Shown: in pieces, positions 55,826 through 64,000 of the stretch
How positions within the stretch are numbered: position 1 is the first letter of the stretch
How the letters are laid out: every line of letters begins with the position of its first letter
From: Dissophora ornata
Taxonomy: Eukaryota > Mortierellomycota > Mortierellomycetes > Mortierellales > Mortierellaceae
NCBI GenBank assembly: GCA_025201705.1
Contig: MU616563.1
Coordinates: 1-64,000, forward strand
Length of the DNA stretch: 64,000 nt
Direction of reading: 5' to 3'
Made by a program: the position numbers and the translations under genes
The notes under the pieces: generated by a model
The model's database searches: none
Seen by the model: only the letters and a program-made list of their open reading frames with translations
Told to the model about the DNA's origin: nothing

Positions 55826-57821
55826 GTTGGTGGTGCCAAGTGTGATTTCAAAACGGATTGAGAGAAGAGAGTGTGCGGTGGCAACTGGGAAGTATAGAGT
55901 AGAAAACTTCCCTCGGGTATTGATATATCGGTGGACTGGCTTATTTGAGAATCTTCAGGAACGCAAAGTAGGAAAAGATAGGCAGGTGAACGGGGAGGGT
56001 AGGAAGAAACGCAAAGAGAAAGAGGGCGGGCGATGACAAACCAGATGTGTAACGGAGAAGGAAGAAAGAGGAAGCAACCTTGGTGGGAGGTTTTAAAAAA
56101 ACTCTAGATAATGTTGGCAGACGACAATGGCTAGTTCGTCGCTATGGATTAGGTCTGATTCCAAGTGGAGCTGGATGATGGCCACTCTTCTGGAAATCAA
56201 TAGCCTGCACGACATCTTCTTGGCCCTAACAGCTGTCATTGTACCGTTCGGCAAAAGTCCCTCCAAAGGGAGAATCAATAAGGGAGACCTGGCAATCCCT
56301 TGTATTTCTCTGCGTATCTTTGTCCTGTTCGTCTTTTTGTCTAGTCGTCCATGTAGCTCCTTTCATGCACCCCGTTATTTTTGACTTTTCGCCCGTCCCC
56401 CCTCGTCTCTGCTTTCTTGCTGAATGGTCTAGCCTGGCACTCCCTTTCTCATTTCCCAACCTCCTAAGACGCGATTTTCCCCCCTGTCTTTTTTCATGAC
56501 CACCGCACTGCGGTTCATGATCTTTAGACTAACATCGAGATGTCTGATGTCCATTCTCTGTCACTCGGTGTCGCTGTCGCAAGTGTGTGGATCGACCTGA
56601 AATACGCAATGCGCACCGTCGGTGCGTAAGGCGGAATGTGCGGCTGTATTTACATAAATATTTGACTGGCCTGAATAATGCCCCTAGTTTACAAACAACA
56701 CCGATTCGTTGCATTGTTCCGCTACGCTTATATATCGCAAATGGTTCCTTTTGAGATTGGCATGTTGTTCTCGTAGTTCTCTACCGCTTCTCTTTCGTCG
56801 CTTCATACCTTCTCCTATCACCTATATCCCGCTTTTAGGATAGCCCTAGTGTGTCCTCCTTGTACATCGCGCAAAGCGAAACTTCGCAGCCTCGGTGAAT
56901 CTTTGAGAGTTTTATTAATCACCTGGATGACCATCGTTCCTTTCCAGGATATCCGCGAAAACTCTCTTCGCAACGGAAGATTTCTTAATGCAGACCATAA
57001 CATCAGTGCGACGTGGCTCATATCATGGTTTTTATGGTGGTGGGGGATCATGGCCGAAGTTATATTTCTTGGCATTGCTGTTTCGCAACATGATTTCTTT
57101 GACAACTCCAGTCATTTGCCATTTCGATCATGTGTGAGCTAGTTGCTTACTAGAAGATCGAAAATCCATACAGCATCGGCAATAAGAATAGGATATATAG
57201 CGACTTTTGAGGCTGCAGTTGTGAAATTAAGATCCAGGCTAGAATCTCCAGTGTCCGATGTCAGTCGGAAGTGGCAGCGATAGATGCTGTGCCGCGACCG
57301 AAGTTTAACGGTATTGTTCAACAGTTTAGCTCTCGATCTAATCATAGACAGCAGTCAAACAAGATGCAGTCAAGGCCATGGACTTGTGTCCCGAAAACAG
57401 TGGGGCTGAGACAGCTTTGCCCTGGCTAAGACTTAATGAGCGCTTGGCTTTTGACCATATTTGGACGGTCTGTGCCTGAGCACACGCCGCATTTTAAGTT
57501 TTTAACCTTTTGGCTTCTCTGGCACGTTCTTCTGTGATACCCATGCTGTCGATACAGCCCATACTATACATGAACATGTTAGACTACTATTTGATATCAT
57601 CCACCAGACATGGGAATTTGTTACAGGTGTCGTTGTCAGTGTCGGTATCGGTGTCGTTGTTGTTGTGGATCAGCAGCAGTAGCCGCATATAAAAATGGCC
57701 CTGGGGTTCTCTCCGAAATCCATATTCACATATTCCTACTTCCTCTCTCGACTTCCTTAAACCCATCTCGCCTCGATAGTCCTATCACTACACCTCTAGA
57801 GCCATTTGTCGACACCCAAAC
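55826..57821. other. Long divergent intergenic region, pseudokinase receptor / ABC transporter
   Basis: About 2 kb between outward-facing starts. Overlapping frames with hydrophobic stretches occur on both strands at 56819-57345, and a good splice donor sits on the minus strand at about 57151. I could not assemble a convincing gene from them. The final 130 nt hold the ABC transporter's TATA box and CT-rich leader. Confidence 0.45.
57688..57695 (+). promoter_or_regulatory. TATA box of the ABC transporter pseudogene
   Basis: TATAAAAA lies 127-134 nt before the ATG at 57822. The promoter looks intact although the reading frame is broken. Confidence 0.6.
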
Positions 57822-60800
57822 ATGACTAATGATCAGTTTGGAGACTCTAGCGATGCTCCGGGTCATGAACTTCACGAACTCGACCAAAGCAAATCTTCGC
57901 ATACCATCGACATTGAAAGAGTCGAGTCACTCTCCTCCAGGCCCTTAGTCGGCGTCAAAAAGAAAACCAAGGGCAAAGATATAAAGGGCAAATATATAAA
58001 GGGCAAAGAAGCTGAACAGTCCAAGGTCTCTTACCTCCAGCTTTATCGCTTTGCTTCCTCATGGGACTGGGCCTGCGTCCTGTAAGTATCCTTAACTTAG
58101 TATGCTAACATGTACTCAGATCTAAGTATTCGAGTTAACTGAACTCAATCAATCGTCGAAATGTTATTGGGTGACGTTGTCTCCAAAATCGCATCCAACT
58201 TGTATGATACCGAGGAAAGTGTTGCACAAGTCCGAATCATCGTCATCAAGTTTACAGCCATTGGCGCCGTCATATTCGTGGCCGCATATGGTCAGATGTA
58301 CTTCTTTACCCTGTCCGCGGAAAACCAGACCAAGAAGATTCGTGAGAGATACCTGCACGCGATCCTACATCAGGACATATCCTGGCATGACACCTCCAAG
58401 AAGCCAGAGTCCCTGAATTCGAGGCTGAGCGCTGACACGCAGCTGATCTTTGATGGATTGGCAGATAAGGTCGGACTAGTTCTGAGCAGTCTTTCGACCT
58501 TTGTTTCTGGCTTCATTATCGCATTTATCCGTGGCTGGAGAATGAGCTTGGTCCTGCTTTGTGCTGTACCTTTGATGGCTGGTATGCGTTCATATTACTT
58601 CGGTTGGTAATTAAGATATGATCCTCAACGCTGGGTATTCTCTAACAAATGTAATGACTGTCGATTCCCCAATTCATAGCTGCAGGCGCGTTTATGGCCA
58701 AGTTTGCAGGGGAGACTTCAGCTGATGGTCAAGATGCTTATGCCGCGGCAGGCGGCATGGCCGAACAGGCTATCGCCGGTATTCGCACAATCGTCGCCTT
58801 CGACGGCCAGAAGCGGGAACTCATCAAGTACTCTGCCTTCTTAGACCAAGCTTAAAAGTCAGGTGTAAAGAAAGCCATCGCAACAGGCATCGGTATGGAC
58901 TCCTTCATGCTCATATTATTTTTCAGCTACGGCTTAGCCTTCTGGTACGGATCTCGCCAAGTTTATAGTGGCGACATGGAATCCGGCGATGTCTTGACGG
59001 TCTTGTTCAGCGTAGTTATGGGAGCATTCGGCCTTGGAAACGTAGGCCCCAATATCGCGGTCTTTGCTAAGGCTCAGGCGGCTGCATTTGCAATCTTCAA
59101 GACGATCGACCGTGTTCCAAATATCGACTCGTCCAGTGCCTCGGGGCTAAAGCCTGATAACTTGCGTGGTCACATCGTTGTCCGAGATGTCTACTTTTCA
59201 TACCTATCGCGCCCCGATGTCCTTGTATTGAGCAAAATTAATATCGAGGTCAAGCCAGGCCAGACCGTCGCTCTGGTTGGTCACTCTGGTAGCGGCAAGT
59301 CCACGATTATTGGCCTTATTGAGCGCTTCTACGATCTAACTGCTGGCTCTATCATCTTGGATGGTCACGAGCTCGAGGACATTAACGTCCGCCACCTCCG
59401 TGACAACATTGGTCTTGTTTCCCAGGAACCTATTCTCTTCAACGCGACTATCAAACAGAATATCGCTTATGGCATCCGCAAGGACCAAGCGACCCCCACA
59501 GACAAAGAGATTGAAGAAGCTTGTCGACTTGCCAACGCACACGAATTTATCTCTCTACTCCCAAATAAGTACAATACCATGGTGGGTGAGCGTGGCACTT
59601 TGTTGTCTGGTGGCCAGAAGCAGCGAATAGCCATCGCCCGAGCTTTGATCAAGGATCCTCGAATTCTGCTCCTGGATGAAGCCACTTCAGCCTTGGATAC
59701 CGAATCAGAGCGCGTCGTCCAGACGGCACTGGATAATGCTTCAACAGGACGATCGACCGTGGTGATTGCCCATCGGCTCTCGACCATCATGGGTGCCGAC
59801 CTCATCTACGTCATGGACAAGGGAGTGGTTATGAAATCTGGAACGCACGAGTCCCTCATGACCCTTGGAGGAATCTACGCGGACTTTGTGGCCAAGCAGC
59901 AGCTCAAGTCAGGAGGAACAGATGTCGTAGCCCAGACCGAGACCCAAATCGTACCATCCACATTTTGTATGCTATTGTCCAGACACCTATTCCTGAGAAT
60001 ATCCGTTCCACTGGCAAAATTGGCTCGCTTCTTCGCCGTATGTCCACTGAAAAGTCGGCTGATATTCCTGTGATACTCGACGTTCCAGAGGACGAGGGCG
60101 CGACCTTTGCACGTCAAAAAAAAGGAAGCTGCCCGAAAGCTCAAGATGCGAAAAGCGCCTATCCAGCGCACGATTAAATACCTGAGTAGCGACGCAGCCA
60201 TTTGTTTGATGGGTGTGATCTTCGCTACGGCGCAGGGTGTCATCTTTCCGGGCATGTCCCAGGTTATGTCTCGCGCAGTTAATACGCTCACTTTGCGCAA
60301 CCAAGTCGGCTTTGACTTTATTGGAGAAGCGAACCACTTTGGGCCCCTCTTTGTTGTTATCGGAATTTGCGCACTTATTGCATTCGGAAGTGGCCAGTCA
60401 GTCTTCATGCTAGTTGGTGAACGTATGACCCATCGGATGCGATATCTTAGCTACCAGTCAATCCTAAGTCAGGAAATGGCCTTCTTTGACCGCCCTGAGA
60501 ACTCTACCGGCGCCTTAGCCAGTCGACTTGCCACAGACTCACAACAAATGCTTGACATGGTATCGCAGGTCATTCTCACCACAGTCGCTAGTCTAGCCAC
60601 TCTTGCTACTGGTCTAAGTTTCGCCTTTTCGACCACATGGCAAATGGCGCTGATCATCCTGGCGGCCATGCCTATCATCGGGTTTGGACAGTACTTGGAG
60701 CTTGCAGCGTTAACAGGCTTTGGTGAGAAGACTCGCAAAGCCTATAAGAAGTCCGGTCAAGTCGCAGGAGAGGCCATTACCAACATCCGCACGGTCGTGT

Positions 60801-61906
60801 CTCTTGCAAAGGAGAATAAGTTTGAGGCACTCTACTCCGACGTGACGCGCGAGCCGCACAAGTACGCGGTCCACAAGGCTGTCTTTGCTTCGCTTGGTTA
60901 CGCGTTATCCCAGGGCACAGCCTTTTGGTCCTATTCGATCGGATTCTATGGCGGATATCTCCTGGTCGAGGCCGATATCATCACCTGGCAACAAATGTTC
61001 AATTGCATGCTCAGTATTGTCTTTGCCGCTATGAGTCTCGGCCATATCACATCGGAGCTACCAAAGTATGTCAAAGGCAAGCAGTCAGCAATCAATATCT
61101 ACGAACTTCTCGACAAGGTCACAGCCATCGATGCAGACCGAGACGGCGTTCAGCTTGCCATCGTTAAGGGCGCTTTGTCTCTGGAGAAGGTGGAGTTCGC
61201 ATACCCGACACGCCCAGGCGTCAAGCTCTTCCAGGAAATGGACATTAAGATCAAGCCCTCACAGACTGTTGCCATCGTCGGACCCACTGGGTGCGGAAAG
61301 TCAACTATTATTGCCTTAATTGAGCGATAGTACGAAACGGATGGCGGCAAAGTTGTAGTGGAGAATCACGATGTCCGTGATCTTCAATTGCATAACATCC
61401 GCAGCCACATGGCGCTCGTCGGCCAGGAACCGGTTCTCTTTGACATCTCCATCAAAGACAATATCCTTTACGGTCTTCCTGATAATGTCGAGGGAACGAT
61501 GGAACAAGTGGAAGCTGCTGCCAAACAGTCCAACATCCACGATTTCGTGCTTTCTTTGCCTCAAGGGTACGATACTAGCGTCGGGGACAAGGGATCGCAG
61601 TTGTCTGGTGGTCAAAAGCAACGCATTGCGATTGCTCGCGCCCTTATCCGCAACCCGAAGATCCTGTTACTCGACGAGGCAACCTCTGCTTTGGATTCCA
61701 AGTCGGAGAAGCAGGTCCAAGAGACGTTAGACAAGGCTCGTGCTGGTAGGACGACAATCGTGATTGCGCATCGACTGAGCACGATCCAGGATGCGGATTT
61801 GATCCTTGTAGTCAAAGATGGATCCATTGTAGAGTCAGGTTGCCACTACGAGCTAGTGGCGCTTGGGGGCGTGTACGCAACACTGTGTACGAAACAGAAT
61901 CTGTAA
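57822..61906 (+). pseudogene. ABCB-type multidrug transporter, disrupted
   Basis: A full-length ABC exporter layout (TMD1-NBD1-TMD2-NBD2), about 1,280 codons if read through, broken at five places. Exon 1 (57822-58080) ends at a good donor with a TGCTAAC branch site after it, but the sequence encoding membrane helix 1 is missing before MLLGDVVSKIAS at 58161. A canonical intron spans 58582-58679. A TAA stop sits at 58853. One-base frameshifts lie near 59963-59966 (T run) and 60116-60123 (A run). A TAG stop at 61328 replaces the codon after IALIER. Otherwise both nucleotide-binding domains are well preserved: Walker A GHSGSGKST and GPTGCGKST, signatures [12 protein letters not shown] (both), Walker [12 protein letters not shown] (both), and H-loops VIAHRLST (both). 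Decay is therefore recent. Sequencing error could explain the homopolymer shifts, but not the whole set. Confidence 0.85.
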
Positions 61907-64000
61907 GACGGCCCTGTTCTCGTGTTCGTAATAAAAATAGTTATTTGCATGCAGTACAAGTACCTTTTGTTTGTGGCGACGCGTTGTTGTACTGCCGGGC
62001 TGGTGGAATAAACCAAAGACATGGTGGCACTAGGATGATGCGTCATGCAGGCTGGATGGACGTCTAGCGTACCATGTTGTGGCATCGACAATTGCTATAG
62101 TGTTTTTGCGCCACGCCATGGCGCGGTGGACATTCTGATTGGTAAACTATAGCCTACTAGTTCAAGCATCCTTTGTTTATGTGTCTGGATGTCTAATTTT
62201 CGTTTTCGAGGTCCCATTGATCAAAAGGTTCACATTTATTTGGGTATGGATCGAAAGACTCAGTGCGACCATCCAACAGGAGTACATGGGGAGTAAACCT
62301 AAACATGACTTCGTTTCCAAGCAATTGCTATTGCTTACACTGATCATTTACACAAGGCGAATCCACAAACCGTCTCTACAACGGATGAGCTAAGATCAAA
62401 CGTAGGAAGCAGTTCTACTGTGCGGGCTACAGCGGCTCGTGGACAGTGCTTCTAGGTTGTGATGGTTCTCCCACGCCGAGCTAGGGTTTCCTCATCTCTT
62501 GCCTGGATCATCGGAGTAGCTTTTGCCTGGCAAGACCTCAATATCTGCTGAGTGATCCTCTTTCTACATTTGGCAGATTCGGCTATTCATTTGCCGCAGA
62601 GCCCCCATGACAAAATGGCCCACACCACCCAACACTCAATAATGCAAAAAAAAAAAACTTTGACGAGTCTTCTTGTGTGACCATCTGCCAGGGTACTTCA
62701 CACAACTTGTTTGTTATTCCGAACAAGTCTACTCAAATGCATGCTCAACTTTGGCATGTGAAGAGGTATTCTTCTTCATGATGAGACCAATATCGATGAT
62801 CAGCGCTCTTGGCAGGTTCCTGTTTCTTTGACTGGTACAAGTATTCCTGCTTGCCACCACAGGATTGTATGGTTAGGACCTTGCTTGCCTGGCTCCGATA
62901 TCGACAGAGATGTTAGTCCATCTTCAAGTCGCGTTGTTCGGGGCTTATAGCGCTGTCCAGTGCACACTTCATGGCGTAAAATTCGCACGCTAGGGGTGGG
63001 TTCGAGTTCAACACGACCCAGTGCAAGAAAGAGTAGTCTAGGAGGACCCTGAGGGTAGAGCGGAATATTTTTACGTTATGCAATTTTCTCGTCTTGTTGC
63101 CTACCTAAAATGTATACCTCTGTCAGATCGGATCATATTTCCTCTTCAATGTGGGTTGAAGGGATAGTATTGCACACTGTCCTAAACCCCAACAGAAATT
63201 CAAAGGAACTTTGCTATCATTTATCAGATTGATGAGGGATGCTAACTTTGACAAGAGCGTATGTACACTTTACGACTCAGTCATAGTTAATCAACAGCAC
63301 TCGTTTTGACAAAGCCAAGATATATTATTTTGTGCAAAGCAAAAGAATCCTAGAACTTGTAGGCTCAAAGTATGCCATGACAACATGCTTCTTGGCACGG
63401 CTACACATGTCAATGGGTGAAGGGTGTCTCACAGCACGTTGTCTCCACAAAGAAAGTAACGGCCGCATCGCATATTTTGATCGTTTTCGCCCTGGGGAAT
63501 TTCTCCGAATGCACAGCATCAGCTGCCCCAGGAGAATAGCCTGTGCGCCACTAGCCCGCGTAGCCAAAGGATGAGCGACACTGTGGTGGTCTACAGCTAA
63601 AGGACCTAGGCGTAGAGCGCTATCTCCTCCTATTGGAAAGGCTAGCAAGCTTCCGGACCGGACAGATTGCGACCATATTCTTGTATTTTGGGCGTACGGT
63701 TCTCCACAAGAGCGTGGCGGCAGTCAGGACAGTCCACACAAAGCCATGTTCAAACAATATAATTAACATCAGCAGCTCGATGATTGGATGTCTGAAGCGA
63801 AATAAACTCTCGGCTCGCGAGTGAGCCGAATGAATGAATGGTTGGTATTCTAAAATACCTGTTCTTTCCTCACCCACAGCGACAAAAATAAGACAGCAGC
63901 AAAGCAGCCACATGTGCGGCCGCTTTTTCAGGTCTCGTTTCTTTCCCTCTCCCTCCCCCGCTCCACATTTCGCTGCCTCGTCGTCCTCGTCGTCGTCGCC
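61907..64000. other. Right-hand intergenic region
   Basis: About 2.1 kb with no gene that I can support. An inverted motif GCGCCACGCCATGGCGCGG lies at about 62109-62127. A small minus-strand frame (63913-63620) encodes a hydrophobic segment but has no homology that I know. From 63941 to the edge the plus strand is strongly CT-rich, the usual leader type here, suggesting a plus-strand gene starting just outside the window. Confidence 0.45.

Noticed and set aside
62990..63050. Possible tRNA B box (GGTTCGAG) near 63000
   Set aside because: The flanks cannot form a T stem or an acceptor stem.
63620..63913. Small minus-strand hydrophobic frame near the right edge
   Set aside because: No homology known to me, no upstream leader on that strand; kept only as a remark in the intergenic entry.
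1..64000. CRISPR arrays, bacterial operons or a biosynthetic gene cluster
   Set aside because: No regularly spaced repeats; genes are intron-bearing eukaryotic genes of unrelated function; no clustered synthases or tailoring enzymes.

Overview
The window is a gene-dense piece of a filamentous fungal genome. Short spliceosomal introns, CT-rich leaders before start codons, a cytosolic L-lactate dehydrogenase, a large F-box protein and the overall gene repertoire point to an early-diverging Mucoromycota fungus, most likely Mortierellales. That placement is inference from gene style, not a phylogeny. I rebuilt exon structures by hand from GT-AG (occasionally GC-AG) junctions that keep conserved protein motifs in frame.

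Left part (1-23,830): L-lactate dehydrogenase (+), a YGR210C-type Obg/YchF GTPase (-), the largest TFIIIC subunit (+), a synaptobrevin R-SNARE with an N-gap inside an intron (+), a C2-domain protein with a Pro/Asn/Gln-rich tail (+), a GNAT acetyltransferase (-), a two-domain ZNRD2/p27-autoantigen-like protein (-), an unrecognised disordered protein (-) and class II fructose-bisphosphate aldolase (-). These are mostly housekeeping functions: glycolysis/fermentation, Pol III transcription, translation-linked GTPase and secretion.

Middle part (24,455-43,900): an F-box protein (+), two divergently transcribed small secreted proteins (26,143-27,661), a disordered basic protein (-), a 2.4 kb tail-to-tail pair of decayed pogo/Tigger-like transposon copies (30,600-33,000), a Whi3-like RRM protein (-), a PhoD-like phosphatase (+), a GPI-type cupredoxin-fold surface protein that seems to lack its copper ligands (-), a possible retropepsin-like relic, a tRNA-Asn(GTT), and a near-perfect 195-bp-arm inverted repeat wedged between the tRNA and the 3' end of a transporter gene.

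Right part (43,916-64,000): an SV2/SVOP-type MFS transporter with three microexons of 12, 18 and 7 nt (-), a Slm1-like BAR-PH protein (-), a 1,665-residue single-pass membrane protein that couples a propeller-like ectodomain through a Gly-Ser repeat stalk to a cytoplasmic pseudokinase (-), and a full-length but broken ABCB multidrug transporter (+) carrying two nonsense codons, two frameshifts and an apparent loss of its first membrane helix.

No clustered novel pathway is evident. The observations most worth following are the receptor-like pseudokinase, the long hairpin beside the tRNA, the decayed ABC transporter, the microexons, the GC-AG introns and the AT|G start codon split by an intron.
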